Shown piece after piece: positions 34,536 to 45,443 of a stretch of DNA of 64,000 bases. Position 1 is the first letter of the stretch. The number at the start of each line of letters is the position of its first letter. This DNA is from Stenotrophomonas sp. UBA7346. Its GTDB lineage: Bacteria > Pseudomonadota > Gammaproteobacteria > Xanthomonadales > Xanthomonadaceae. Under the pieces are notes generated by a model. It did not search any database. It was not told where the DNA came from and worked only from the letters and a program-made list of their open reading frames with translations. The translations under genes were made by a program, and so were the position numbers. The stretch spans positions 1-64,000 of the forward strand of contig DKPB01000055.1 of the NCBI GenBank assembly GCA_002471015.1, written 5' to 3'.

Positions 34536-37145
34536 ATGTCTGCTTCCCCAATCGCTGATCGCTGGATCGTCCTCAAGTTCGGTGGCACCTCGGTGTCGCG
34601 TCGTCATCGCTGGAACACGATCGGTCAGTTGGCGAAAAAACGTGCGGACGAGACCGGTGGCAGGGTGCTGGTGGTGGTGTCGGCCTTGTCCGGCGTCACC
34701 AATGAACTGACCGCCATTGCCGACGGCGCTGCCGACAGCCGCGAGCGCGTGGCCGCGCTGGTCAGCCGCCACAACGATTTCCTTGCCGAGCTGGAGCTGG
34801 GCCGCGAGGTGCTGGCTGAACGCCTGGCCGCGCTGCAGGCGCTGCTGGACGACCCGCGCGCCGCCAGCCGTCCGCTGGACTGGCAGGCCGAGGTGCTGGG
34901 CCAGGGCGAACTGCTGTCCTCCAGCGTCGGCGCCGCCTACCTGCGCAGCACCGGCCTGGATTTTGGCTGGATGGACGCCCGTGAGTGGCTGCATGCGCAG
35001 CCGCCGGCACCCAACCAGACCGCCTGGTCGCAGCGTCTTTCGGTCAACTGCCAGTGGCAGGGCGAGGAGGGCTTCAAGCAGCGTTTCTCGGCCCAGCCCA
35101 CGCAGTTGCTGATCACCCAGGGCTTCATCGCCCGCCACGGCGACGGTGGCACCGCCATCCTTGGTCGCGGTGGTTCGGATACGTCGGCGGCCTATTTCGG
35201 CGCGCTGCTCGGTGCCAGCCGTGTGGAAATCTGGACCGACGTGCCGGGCATGTTCAGCGCCAACCCCAAGGACGTGCCCGATGCGCGGCTGCTGACCCGC
35301 CTGGACTATTACGAAGCGCAGGAAATCGCCACCACCGGTGCCAAGGTGCTCCACCCGCGCTCGATCAAGCCCTGCCGCGATGCCGGTGTGCCGATGGCCA
35401 TCCTCGACACCGAGCGCCCGCATATGCCGGGCACCAGCATCGACGGCAATGCCGAGCCGGTGCCGGGTGTCAAGGCGATCAGCCGCCGTAACGGCATCGT
35501 GCTGATCTCGATGGAAGGCATCGGCATGTGGCAGCAGGTCGGCTTCCTGTCCGACGTGTTCAACCTGTTCAAGAAGCACGGCCTGTCGGTGGACCTGATC
35601 GGTTCGGCCGAGACCAACGTCACCGTGTCGCTGGACCCGTCCGAAAACCTGGTGAGCACCGACGTGCTGGCCGCGCTGTCGGCCGACCTGTCGGAAATCT
35701 GCAAGGTCAAGGTGATCGTGCCCTGCGCGGCCATCACCCTGGTTGGCCGTGGCATGCGTTCGCTGCTGTACAAGCTCTCGGACGTGTGGGCCACGTTCGG
35801 CAAGGAGCGCGTGCACATGATCTCGCAGTCCTCCAATGACCTGAACCTGACCTTCGTCATCGATGAAGCTGATGCTGATGGGCTGTTGCCCATCCTGCAC
35901 GCCGAGCTGATCGACAGTGGCGCGATGCCGGTCTACGAGGAACACGTATTCGGCCCGCGCTGGCGCGAGATCATCGGCAGCATCCGTCCACGGCAGACGC
36001 CGTGGTGGCATGCGCCGGCCAAGCAGAAGCAATTGCTGGCGCTGGCCGCACAGGGCACGCCGGCTTACATCTACGACCTGGACAAGGTGCGCGAACGCGC
36101 CCGCCAGTTGAAGGCCATCGACGCCATCGACCGCCGCTTCTACGCGATCAAGGCCAACTCGCACCCCGAGATCCTGCGCACCCTGGCGGCCGAAGGCTTC
36201 GGCCTGGAGTGCGTGTCGCAGGGCGAGGTGGAACTGGTGTTTGCCTCGGTGCCGGACATCAGCCCGGAGCGCGTGCTGTTCACCCCCAGCTTTGCGCCGA
36301 TCAGCGAGTACCAGGCGGTGCTGGCGCGTGGCGTGAACGTCACCGTAGACAACGTTGAATTGCTGCAGCGCTGGCCGGAGGTTTTCCGTGGCCGCAAGCT
36401 GTGGCTGCGTATCGACCTGGGCCACGGCGATGGTCACCACAAGAAGGTGAACACCGGCGGCAAGGATTCCAAGTTCGGCCTGTCCGCGCAGCGCGTGGAT
36501 GAGTTCATCGCTGCCGCACGCGCGCTGGATATCCGCATCACCGGTGTGCACGCCCACCTGGGCAGCGGCATCGAGAACAGTGGCCACTGGAAACAGATGG
36601 TCGATGAAATGGCCGGCTTCGCCCGCCGCATCGGCAGCGTTGAGATCCTCGATATCGGCGGCGGCCTGCCGGTGCCGTACAGCGATGACGACGAGCCGTT
36701 CGACCTGGACGCCTGGGCTGCTGGCCTTGCCGATATCAAGGCGGTGCACCCGGCCTTCCAGCTGGCGATCGAGCCGGGCCGCTTCATGGTCGCCGAGTGC
36801 GGCGTGCTGCTGAGCCACGCCTCGCAGGTGGTGGAGAAGGACGGCGTGCGCCGTGTTGGCCTGGATGCTGGCATGAACGCCTTGCTGCGCCCGGCGCTGT
36901 ACGACGCCTGGCACGACATCGCCAACCTGTCGCGCCTGGATGCCGCCCGCGATGTTGATTTCAGCGTGGTCGGCCCGATCTGCGAATCCAGCGACGTGTT
37001 TGCCGAGCGGGTGAAGCTGCCGGCGGCGACCGCCCCGGGCGATGTGATGGTCATCGCCGATGCCGGCGCCTATGGCTTCAGCATGGCCAGTACCTATAAC
37101 CAACGCGCCTTGCCGCGCGAGGACGTGATTGATGATGCACAGTGA
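34536..37145 (+). CDS. lysAC: Bifunctional aspartate kinase / diaminopimelate decarboxylase
   Basis: Encodes 869 residues: an N-terminal aspartokinase (KFGGTS at 14-19, catalytic domain to about 290), ACT regulatory domains (about 310-470), and a C-terminal PLP-dependent diaminopimelate decarboxylase (about 490-869) with the PLP lysine near 538 (YAIKANSHPE), HLGSGIENS and DIGGGLPVPY. It carries out the first and last steps of lysine synthesis from aspartate. The fusion is a xanthomonad hallmark. It is followed 76 bp later by murL and murD2. No lysine riboswitch was recognised upstream. Confidence 0.95.
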   Translation: MSASPIADRWIVLKFGGTSVSRRHRWNTIGQLAKKRADETGGRVLVVVSALSGVTNELTAIADGAADSRERVAALVSRHNDFLAELELGREVLAERLAALQALLDDPRAASRPLDWQAEVLGQGELLSSSVGAAYLRSTGLDFGWMDAREWLHAQPPAPNQTAWSQRLSVNCQWQGEEGFKQRFSAQPTQLLITQGFIARHGDGGTAILGRGGSDTSAAYFGALLGASRVEIWTDVPGMFSANPKDVPDARLLTRLDYYEAQEIATTGAKVLHPRSIKPCRDAGVPMAILDTERPHMPGTSIDGNAEPVPGVKAISRRNGIVLISMEGIGMWQQVGFLSDVFNLFKKHGLSVDLIGSAETNVTVSLDPSENLVSTDVLAALSADLSEICKVKVIVPCAAITLVGRGMRSLLYKLSDVWATFGKERVHMISQSSNDLNLTFVIDEADADGLLPILHAELIDSGAMPVYEEHVFGPRWREIIGSIRPRQTPWWHAPAKQKQLLALAAQGTPAYIYDLDKVRERARQLKAIDAIDRRFYAIKANSHPEILRTLAAEGFGLECVSQGEVELVFASVPDISPERVLFTPSFAPISEYQAVLARGVNVTVDNVELLQRWPEVFRGRKLWLRIDLGHGDGHHKKVNTGGKDSKFGLSAQRVDEFIAAARALDIRITGVHAHLGSGIENSGHWKQMVDEMAGFARRIGSVEILDIGGGLPVPYSDDDEPFDLDAWAAGLADIKAVHPAFQLAIEPGRFMVAECGVLLSHASQVVEKDGVRRVGLDAGMNALLRPALYDAWHDIANLSRLDAARDVDFSVVGPICESSDVFAERVKLPAATAPGDVMVIADAGAYGFSMASTYNQRALPREDVIDDAQ

Positions 37146-37221
37146 CGTCCGCCTGATGCGAAAACCTTTGTCGTCCGTTGCGCGCTGACGCGCAACGGCC
37201 AGTTTGATTCCCGGATACGCC

Positions 37222-38653
<1,432 letters not shown>

Positions 38654-38673
<20 letters not shown>

Positions 38674-40093
38674 AGGCAAGCGCGTCGCGCTGTGGGGTTG
38701 GGGGCGTGAGGGCCGCGCGGCCTATCACGCGCTGCGTGATCGGGAATGGGGAATCGGGACTCGGGAATCGGAAGATCGGTTTCCTGCGCGTTTGACGGTG
38801 CTTTGTTCTGCTGCTGAAGCAGAGGAAATTCGGGCGCTGGGCGATGCGCATCTGCGCGTTGAAACCGGGCTCAGTGGTGAGTTGCTGGCTTCGTTCGACG
38901 TGGTGATCAAGTCGCCGGGCATCAGTCCGTACAAGCCCGAGGCGCAGCAAGCCTTGGCGCAGGGCACGCAGTTCATCGGCGGCACCTCGCTGTGGTTCAG
39001 CGAGCACGCCGATGCCGATGGCGCGCTGCCCAACACGGTCTGCGTGACCGGCACCAAGGGCAAGAGCACCACCACCTCGCTGCTGGCGCATCTGCTGCGT
39101 GCGGCCGGGCATCGCACCGGCCTGATCGGCAATATCGGTCTGCCATTGCTGGAGGCCCTGGACCCACAACCAGCGCCGGACTATTGGGCGGTGGAACTGT
39201 CCAGCTACCAGACCGGCGAAGTCGCCCGCAGCGGTACGCGGCCGGACGTTGCCATCGTACTGAACATCTTTCCGGAGCATCTGGACTGGCACGGCAGCGA
39301 GCAGCGCTACATCGACGACAAGCTGTCGTTGGTGACCGGCGGCCATCCGCGCGTCGCGGTGCTCAACGCCGCCGACGAACACCTTCGCGCGCTGCAGCTG
39401 CCGCACAGCCAGATCGTCTGGTTCAACCAGCCCGAAGGCTGGCACATGGTTGGCGAGGTTGTACATCGCGGTGCGCAGGCGGTGTTCGACACCTCGAACA
39501 CACCGCTGCCGGGCCGCCACAACCGCGGCAACCTGTGCGCGGTGTTGGCCGCGCTGGAAGCCCTTGGTCTGGATGCGGTTGCCCTGGCACCTGCGGTGCA
39601 GAGTTTCCGGCCCTTGCCGAATCGCCTGCAACTGCTGGGCGAACGCGATGGTCTGCGCTGGGTGAATGATTCGATCAGCACCACCCCGCACGCATCGCTG
39701 GCGGCGCTGGATTGTTTCGCCGGGCAGCGCATCGCCTTGCTGGTCGGCGGGCACGATCGCGGCGTGGATTGGCAGGACTTTGCCGAGCACATGCGCGACA
39801 ACGCGCCGGTCGAGATCGTGACCATGGGCAACAACGGTCCACGCATCAATACCTTGCTCGCACCACTCGCCGAGGCGGGCGGCTTTGGCCTGCATGCCGC
39901 GACCGACCTGCCGCATGCAGTGGAACTGGCGCGTGCCGCGTTGGGCGAGCAGGGCGGGGTGGTGCTGTTGTCGCCGGGTGCGCCGAGCTTTGGTGCCTAC
40001 AAGGACTATGTGGCGCGTGGGCGGCACTTCGCCGAGCTGGCCGGGTTTGATCCGGACAGCATCAGTGCGATTCCGGGTATCGGCATCCTGTAA
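38654..40093 (+). CDS. murD2: UDP-MurNAc-L-alanine--L-glutamate ligase MurD2
   Basis: Encodes 479 residues from a GTG at 38654 that overlaps the 3' end of murL. Mur-ligase features: ATP loop GTKGKSTTT (133-141), NHRGN-type PGRHNRGNLCAVLAAL, and WVNDSISTTPHASLAAL near residue 335. MurD2 adds L-Glu rather than D-Glu to UDP-MurNAc-L-Ala, and MurL then epimerises it. The coupling to murL supports MurD2 over classical MurD. Residues about 28-43 (DREWGIGTRESEDRF) are encoded by GGGAATCGGGA-type repeat DNA. The usual initiator in relatives is the same RISQLEGK start. Confidence 0.92.
38740..38774. repeat. GGGAATCGG repeat tract inside murD2
   Basis: CGGGAATGGGGAATCGGGAC followed by TCGGGAATCGGAAG is a short degenerate tandem of GGGAATC. 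Such tracts are typical of xanthomonad intergenic DNA, yet this one lies in frame in murD2 and adds about 12-15 residues. I saw no second copy in this window. Confidence 0.6.
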
Positions 40094-40153
40094 GGCCTTG
40101 GCCGGGACCGACGTGGCGCTGACCGGCAGTCGGCGCCACCCACTACCTGCAGA

Positions 40154-40747
40154 TCACTGTTCTTCGTCGGTGAAAGCGTAACCGCCGTCGATCAGCTGCT
40201 GCAGATAGGCATCGAAGCTGGGCGCGATCACCGCGTAGCTGTCCGGGTCGTGCAGGTAGCGCACGACCTGGCCACTGATGCCGCCGTCGGCAGGATCGAA
40301 ATCCAGGTACAGCATCGAGGTGCCGCCGTTGTTCATGCAGTGCGAGAAGCACAGGCGCCTGCTCATCGGCACGTCGGCATCGATGCCGGCACCCAGAATC
40401 TCCGGCTCATCGTCCAGCCAGTCTTCGTAGATGGAACGGATGCTGTCGCCCCATTGCGCACTGTCCTCGAAGATCTGCTGCACCGACCGCAGGTAGTAGG
40501 GATAGCTGCCGTCGCCGACGTCCGAGCCAAGCATCAGCACGTTGACTTCGCCTTGCGGGTAGTCCCGGTAGTGGCTGCCATCCACCTGCGCCAGCAACTC
40601 CAGCAGGCTTGCCGGCACCTGCGGCCATTGCTGCTGCAGGCGCTGCAGGTCCGCCTGGCTGGCGCCTTCCACCCAGCGCCACATCGGGGCATCGTCTGCT
40701 GGCAGGCGCGGCACAAGGCCGGAAAGGAAGGTATCGACAAGGCTCAT
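40154..40747 (-). CDS. SMI1/KNR4 family protein
   Basis: Encodes 197 residues from the ATG at 40745-40747. The W-x-x-x-EGAS start, LPxSLLELL-type VPASLLELLAQVDGSHY and the later YLDFDPADGG segment fit the SMI1/KNR4 superfamily. Bacterial members are often immunity proteins to polymorphic toxins, but many stand alone. No toxin gene is next to it. Convergent with murD2. Confidence 0.75.
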   Translation of the reverse strand: MSLVDTFLSGLVPRLPADDAPMWRWVEGASQADLQRLQQQWPQVPASLLELLAQVDGSHYRDYPQGEVNVLMLGSDVGDGSYPYYLRSVQQIFEDSAQWGDSIRSIYEDWLDDEPEILGAGIDADVPMSRRLCFSHCMNNGGTSMLYLDFDPADGGISGQVVRYLHDPDSYAVIAPSFDAYLQQLIDGGYAFTDEEQ

Positions 40748-40868
40748 ATGCAGATGGATGCGTGGGGGATGCCTATCCAAGCACACCTGCGTAACGCCGC
40801 CAATGCACAATGCGCCACGGGAGGCAATATCGACAGGATGCCTCCGTCCTCTTCTCAGGAGCGCAGGC

Positions 40869-41657
40869 ATGAACAAGTGGCGATGGGCTGCAATGACAAT
40901 GCTGGGACTGGCGGCAACGCCGGCATGGGCCGCGATGAAGTCGCAGCCGCTGGAGTGGCAGCACGACGGCACCACCTTCAGTGGCGTGCTGGTCTACGAC
41001 GACGAAGGTGACGCGCGCCGTCCCGGCGTGGTGATGGTGCCGAACTGGCGTGGCGTCAACGCCTCGGCGATCGCCAAGGCCGAGCAGATTGCCGGCGATG
41101 ACTATGTGGTGCTGGTTGCCGATGTTTACGGCAAGAACGTGCGGCCCAAGGACAACGATGCGGCGGCTGCTGCTTCCAAGCCCTTGCGTGAGGACAGGGA
41201 GCTGCTGCGCGCCCGTGCGGCTGCGGCGCTGGATGCCTTGAAGGCACAGGCTGGCAAGGTTCCGCTGGATGCATCGCAGATCGCCGCCGTGGGTTTCTGC
41301 TTCGGCGGCACCACCGTGCTGGAAATGGCCCGTGCCGGCATGCCCTTGGCGGGCGTTGTCAGCTTGCACGGTGGCTTGTCGACCCCAGCTCCGGCAGCAG
41401 CCGGCAGCGGCAAGGTACCGATCCTGGTACTCAATGGCGCGGCTGATCGCGGCGTCACCGCCGAGGACATCGCCAATTTCGGCAGCGAGATGGATGCCGC
41501 CAAGGCCGACTGGCAGTTCGTCAATTTCAGCGGCGCGGTGCATTGCTTTGCCGAAAGCGATGCCAACAGCCCGCCGGGCTGCCTCTATGACCCGCGCGCA
41601 GCAAAGCGCGCCTGGAAGATGATGGACAACTTCCTGGAAGAACGCCTGGGGGACTGA
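40869..41657 (+). CDS. Secreted dienelactone hydrolase family protein
   Basis: Encodes 262 residues with a signal peptide (MTMLGLAATPAWAA). The alpha/beta-hydrolase triad is C144 (GFCFGG), D193 (NGAADRG) and H225 (GAVHCFAE). The Cys nucleophile is the dienelactone hydrolase hallmark. An exported member is unlikely to act in chlorocatechol breakdown; the substrate is unknown. AGGAGCGCAGGC precedes the start. Confidence 0.88.
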   Translation: MNKWRWAAMTMLGLAATPAWAAMKSQPLEWQHDGTTFSGVLVYDDEGDARRPGVVMVPNWRGVNASAIAKAEQIAGDDYVVLVADVYGKNVRPKDNDAAAAASKPLREDRELLRARAAAALDALKAQAGKVPLDASQIAAVGFCFGGTTVLEMARAGMPLAGVVSLHGGLSTPAPAAAGSGKVPILVLNGAADRGVTAEDIANFGSEMDAAKADWQFVNFSGAVHCFAESDANSPPGCLYDPRAAKRAWKMMDNFLEERLGD

Positions 41658-41664
41658 CTTCACT

Positions 41665-41688
41665 GTAGTGCCGAGCCATGCTCGGCAG
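41665..41688. repeat. SMAG-type GTAG repeat, copy 1
   Basis: GTAGTGCCGAGCCATGCTCG followed by GCAG. It is a GTAG head plus an imperfect palindrome TGCCGAGCCATGCTCGGCA, matching the SMAG repeats of Stenotrophomonas. It lies 7 bp after the dienelactone hydrolase stop and may act as its terminator or mRNA stabiliser. Confidence 0.85.
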
Positions 41689-41761
41689 GGGCTTCACCAG
41701 CAATACGTCAGATCGTAATAGCGGCATAAGCCGCGAAGCCACGACCAGATCAGAGGCGGCA

Positions 41762-41834
41762 AAGCTACCCCTCCCCAACCCTCCCCTTCGCTACGCGAAA
41801 GGGAGGGAGCGTAGTGCCGAGCCATGCTCGGCAG
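41762..41834. repeat. Palindromic repeat fused to SMAG copy 2
   Basis: CCCTCCCCTTCGCTACGCGA followed by AAGGGAGGGA (41780-41809) runs directly into a second SMAG element, GTAGTGCCGAGCCATGCTCG, at 41811-41830. Two families are therefore adjacent with one base between them. Confidence 0.8.
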
Positions 41835-41854
41835 CGGTCGTGCCAGCGCCGCTG

Positions 41855-42106
41855 TTACAACGCCCGGCTTTTCGCCGCCGCTATCGCCCCGCTGATCGCG
41901 GCCCGCGCCTGCGGGCTGTTGCGCCAGCAGCTGCTGCCCAGCATGGCCGAGGCCTGGCTGACGATATCGCCTGTCTCGGCCTGGGCCAGTTGCTGCAGGG
42001 AATGGAATCCCAATTGTTCCAGACGGGCGACCACGGTGGCCCCCACGCCCTTGACCGCCAGTAGCACTGCGCGTTCGTCTTCGTTGAATTGCTGCAGGCC
42101 GGCCAT
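41855..42106 (-). CDS. Small helix-hairpin-helix protein
   Basis: Encodes 83 residues. The segment AVKGVGATVVARLEQLGFHS is a helix-hairpin-helix motif (GVGATV hairpin), followed by SLQQLAQAETGDIVSQASAM, as in TfoX-C or pathogenicity-locus-like HhH proteins. DNA binding is likely. It lies 5 bp downstream of ispB on the same strand, so it is probably co-transcribed. Confidence 0.75.
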   Translation of the reverse strand: MAGLQQFNEDERAVLLAVKGVGATVVARLEQLGFHSLQQLAQAETGDIVSQASAMLGSSCWRNSPQARAAISGAIAAAKSRAL

Positions 42107-42111
42107 GACGG

Positions 42112-43110
42112 TCAGTGACTGCGCTCGATGGCGTAACGGGCCAGACCGCGCAGCGCGGCCACGGCTTCGGTTTCCGGCAGGCCGTCCAGTGCCTGTTCGG
42201 CGGCGTTGGCATATTCCAGGGCGCGCTTGCGGCTGTATTCCAGGCCGCCGGTGGCGTGGATGGCGGCCAGGACTTCCGGCATGGCGCTGGCATCACCGTT
42301 CTGCACGATCTCGCGCAGGCGCTGGCGGGTGGTTTCGTCCGAATGCGCCATGGCATGGATCAGCGGCAGGGTGGCCTTGCCCTCGGCCAGGTCGTCGCCC
42401 AGGTTCTTGCCCAGCTCGTCGGCGTTGGCGGAGTAATCCAGCACATCGTCGGCAATCTGGAAGGCATAGCCCAGGTGCATGCCGTAGTCGTAGAGCTTCT
42501 GCTGCACGGCCTCGTCGGCACCGGTGGCCAGTGCGCCCAGGCGGGTGCCGGCGGCGAACAGCACCGCGGTTTTGCGTTCGATCACCCGCAGGTAGGCGGC
42601 TTCGTCGGTGTCGGGGTTATGCACGTGCAACAGCTGCAGCACTTCGCCTTCGGCGATGCGATTGGTGGTGTCGGCCAGGATCTGCATCACCGCCATGCGC
42701 TCCAGCTCGACCATCAGCTGGAAGCTGCGCGAGTACAGGAAGTCACCGACCAGCACGCTGGGGGCATTGCCCCACAGGGCATTGGCGGTGCTGCGGCCAC
42801 GGCGCAGGTCGGATTCGTCGACCACGTCGTCGTGCAGCAGGGTGGAGGTATGGATGAACTCGATGATCGCCGCCAGTTGGTGGTGCTCGGGGCCGGCGCC
42901 ACCGACCGCATGGCCGGCCAGCATCACCAGCATCGGCCGCAGGCGCTTGCCGCCGGCCGAGACGATGTGGTCGGCGATCTGGTTGATCAGCACCACGTCC
43001 GAGGACAGACGGTGACGGATCAGGGCATCGACGGCAGCCATGTCCGCTGCGGCAAAGGTCTGGATGGCAGGCAGGCCCAGCGCGGGGCGGATATGTTCAG
43101 CGATGCTCAT
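42112..43110 (-). CDS. ispB: Octaprenyl diphosphate synthase
   Basis: Encodes 332 residues of the trans-prenyltransferase family: first Asp-rich motif LLHDDVVDESD (D94-D98), second FQIADDVLD (D221-D225), GKRLRP near residue 54. It makes the octaprenyl chain used for ubiquinone. Ends two codons before the HhH gene. Product chain length is inferred from family resemblance. Confidence 0.93.
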   Translation of the reverse strand: MSIAEHIRPALGLPAIQTFAAADMAAVDALIRHRLSSDVVLINQIADHIVSAGGKRLRPMLVMLAGHAVGGAGPEHHQLAAIIEFIHTSTLLHDDVVDESDLRRGRSTANALWGNAPSVLVGDFLYSRSFQLMVELERMAVMQILADTTNRIAEGEVLQLLHVHNPDTDEAAYLRVIERKTAVLFAAGTRLGALATGADEAVQQKLYDYGMHLGYAFQIADDVLDYSANADELGKNLGDDLAEGKATLPLIHAMAHSDETTRQRLREIVQNGDASAMPEVLAAIHATGGLEYSRKRALEYANAAEQALDGLPETEAVAALRGLARYAIERSH

Positions 43111-43205
43111 AGGAATACTTCGGGGGGTACCCGGGGATTATAGGCGGTGTCGGCCTGGGGAGCCCGTCACGGCCGAAAACCGAACAGAACCGGGCTCTTG
43201 CGCAG

Positions 43206-43220
43206 TGAATACGTATGCAA
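43206..43220. promoter_or_regulatory. LacI-type operator, copy 1 (GH13 glucosidase)
   Basis: TGAATACGTATGCAA, a palindrome centred on ATACGTAT, lies 94-108 bp before the GH13 alpha-glucosidase start. Identical copies precede the TonB receptor and the GH97/MFS pair. The LacI gene at 55023-56054 is the obvious candidate regulator. Confidence 0.8.
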
Positions 43221-43313
43221 GCAACACCGCCGGCAAAGCGCCGACGCTAAGCTGACCGGCATACATTTCGCGGCCCCGATGCAGGGGCAATGAAGCCCGT
43301 AGGGGGGCGTTCG

Positions 43314-44927
43314 ATGTCCAAGACTCCATGGTGGCGCGGTGCCGTCATCTACCAGATTTACCCACGCAGCTACCTGGACACCAATGGGGACGGTGTTGGC
43401 GACCTGCCGGGCATCATCGATCGCTTGGATTACGTGGCCTCCCTGGGCGTGGATGCGATCTGGGTGTCACCGTTCTTCAAGTCGCCGATGGCCGATTTCG
43501 GCTATGACATTGCCGATTACCGCGACGTGGACCCGCTGTTCGGCAACCTGGCCGACTTCGACCGTTTGCTGGCCAAGGCGCATGCGCTGGGCCTGAAGGT
43601 GATGATCGACCAGGTGTTCAGCCATACGTCGATTGACCATGCCTGGTTCAAGGAAAGCCGCGAGAGCCGCGACAATCCCAAGGCCGATTGGTATGTGTGG
43701 GCCGATGCGCGTGACGACGGCAGCCCGCCGAACAACTGGCTGTCGATCTTCGGCGGTGTGGCCTGGCAATGGGAGCCGCGGCGCCGGCAGTATTTCCTGC
43801 ACAACTTTCTGGCATCGCAGCCGGACCTGGATTTCCACAATCCGGCGGTGCAGCAGGCAACCCTGGATTACGTGAAATTCTGGCTGGACCGTGGCGTGGA
43901 TGGCTTCCGCCTGGATTCGATCAATTTCTGCTTCCACGACGCGCAGCTGCGTGACAACCCGGCGAAGCCAGAGAGCGAGCGTATTGGCCGTGGTTTCAGT
44001 CCGGACAATCCGTATGCGTTCCAGTACCACTACTACAACAACACCCGCCCGGAAAACATCGGCTTCCTGGAGCGCCTGCGCGCCTTGCTGGACCAGTACC
44101 CGGGCGCAGTGACGCTGGGTGAGATTTCCTCGGAGGACTCGCTGGCGACCACCGCCGAATACACCGCGCCGGGTCGCCTGCACATGGGCTACAGCTTCGA
44201 GCTGTTGGTCGACGACTACAGTGCGGGCTACATCCGCGGCACCGTCGAGCGGCTGGAAGCGGCAATGGGCGAGGCCTGGCCGTGCTGGGCGGTGTCCAAC
44301 CATGACGTGCAGCGTGCGGTGACCCGCTGGGGCGGGCACCCGGCGCAACCGTCGCTGGCCAAGATGCTGGCGGCGCTGGTGTGTTCGCTGCGCGGTTCGG
44401 TGTGCATCTACCAGGGCGAAGAGCTGGGCCTGGGCGAGGCTGACGTGCCGTTCGAGGCGCTGCAGGACCCGTATGGGATTACCTTCTGGCCGAACTTCAA
44501 GGGCCGCGACGGTTGCCGCACGCCGATGCCGTGGACGGATGGCGCCGTGGCGGGCTTCAGCAACGGCAAGCCGTGGCTGCCGATTCCGCCCGAGCATCAG
44601 GCCTTGTCGGTGCAGGCGCAGGAATTGGACAGTGATTCGACGCTGCATGCGTTCCGCAGCTTCCTGGGCTGGCGCAAGGCGCATCCGGCGCTGGTGGAGG
44701 GTTCGATTCGTTTCCTGGACAGCGCTGAGCCGGTGCTGCTGTTCGAGCGTCAGGCGGGCGATGAGACCTTGTTGCTGGCCTTCAATCTGTCTGGCGAGAT
44801 GGTGCGACATGCGTTGCCGGCGGGTGCGTGGCAGGCCTTGGCGCTGCCTGGCCCGGTGGCGGCTACGGTTGAGGCTGGTGAACTGGTATTGCCGGGGCAC
44901 GCGGTGTATTGCGCGCGTCGCAGCTGA
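43314..44927 (+). CDS. GH13 alpha-glucosidase (subfamily 23-like, XgtA-like)
   Basis: Encodes 537 residues without a signal peptide, so cytoplasmic. The GH13 motifs are present: DQVFSHTS (region I), GFRLDSINF with nucleophile D201, LGEISSE with acid/base E270, and SNHDVQR. Length and catalytic positions are like XgtA of Xanthomonas campestris, which hydrolyses and transfers alpha-glucosyl units. It would finish degradation of imported malto-oligosaccharides. AGGGGGGCG precedes the ATG. A MalR-like operator lies upstream and a strong terminator follows. Confidence 0.93.
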   Translation: MSKTPWWRGAVIYQIYPRSYLDTNGDGVGDLPGIIDRLDYVASLGVDAIWVSPFFKSPMADFGYDIADYRDVDPLFGNLADFDRLLAKAHALGLKVMIDQVFSHTSIDHAWFKESRESRDNPKADWYVWADARDDGSPPNNWLSIFGGVAWQWEPRRRQYFLHNFLASQPDLDFHNPAVQQATLDYVKFWLDRGVDGFRLDSINFCFHDAQLRDNPAKPESERIGRGFSPDNPYAFQYHYYNNTRPENIGFLERLRALLDQYPGAVTLGEISSEDSLATTAEYTAPGRLHMGYSFELLVDDYSAGYIRGTVERLEAAMGEAWPCWAVSNHDVQRAVTRWGGHPAQPSLAKMLAALVCSLRGSVCIYQGEELGLGEADVPFEALQDPYGITFWPNFKGRDGCRTPMPWTDGAVAGFSNGKPWLPIPPEHQALSVQAQELDSDSTLHAFRSFLGWRKAHPALVEGSIRFLDSAEPVLLFERQAGDETLLLAFNLSGEMVRHALPAGAWQALALPGPVAATVEAGELVLPGHAVYCARRS

Positions 44928-44952
44928 GTTTTTGCTGTCTCTTTCTTGTGGG

Positions 44953-44981
44953 GGCGGAGATTACATCTCCGCCTTTTTTTT
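44953..44981 (+). terminator. Rho-independent terminator of the GH13 gene
   Basis: Stem GGCGGAGA/TCTCCGCC with a 5-base loop followed by eight T, 26 bp after the stop. Confidence 0.92.
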
Positions 44982-45011
44982 GGTTTTGGTTTTGGTTCTG
45001 GCCTTGGCTCA

Positions 45012-45310
45012 AGCCCCTCTCCCGCATGCGGGAGAGGGGTTGGGGTGAGGGCGCTTCTAAAACCAGGCCAAAGCCCAAAACCAGAGCCAGAGCCAGAGCT
45101 CCCCCCATCCGCCCTACGGGCACCCCCGCCTTCGCGGGGGCACGCCCTTTGTTCCCCCGCGGGCGGGAGAAGGGAAAGCCAAAAGCCAAAAGCCAAAGAG
45201 CCAAGAGCCAAGAGCCAAGAGCCAGAGCGATTCCCGCCTGCGCGGGAATGACGGCGTAACTTCAACAACAACCACAGCCACAGCCACAGCAGCCACAGCA
45301 GCCACAGCAA
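45012..45310. repeat. Palindromic repeats and hexanucleotide tracts
   Basis: The 516-bp gap 44928-45443 holds AGCCCCTCTCCCGCATGCGG followed by GAGAGGGGTTGGGG (45012-45045) and CCGCCCTACGGGC with CCCCCGCCTTCGCGGGGG (45109-45142). These are followed by AAGCCA/GAGCCA units (45175-45229), GATTCCCGCCTGCGCGGGAA (45228-45247) and CAGCCA-type units (45275-45310). No gene is supported. Confidence 0.75.
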
Positions 45311-45392
45311 GTCGGTCAATGCTTTGGTTGCAACAAATTTCAGAAAATTCCTTCTGGAATACGGAAAACGCCAGGGCTGTTCACAACGCAAA

Positions 45393-45418
45393 AGGCCCGC
45401 TGCAAAAGCAGCGGGCCT
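45393..45418 (-). terminator. Terminator of the maltose-type TonB receptor
   Basis: Stem AGGCCCGCTGC/GCAGCGGGCCT (11 bp) with an AAAA loop, followed on the minus strand by TTTTGCGTT. It lies 26 bp after the receptor stop. Confidence 0.85.
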
Positions 45419-45443
45419 CCAAAGCACTTCCAACCAGAACCAA

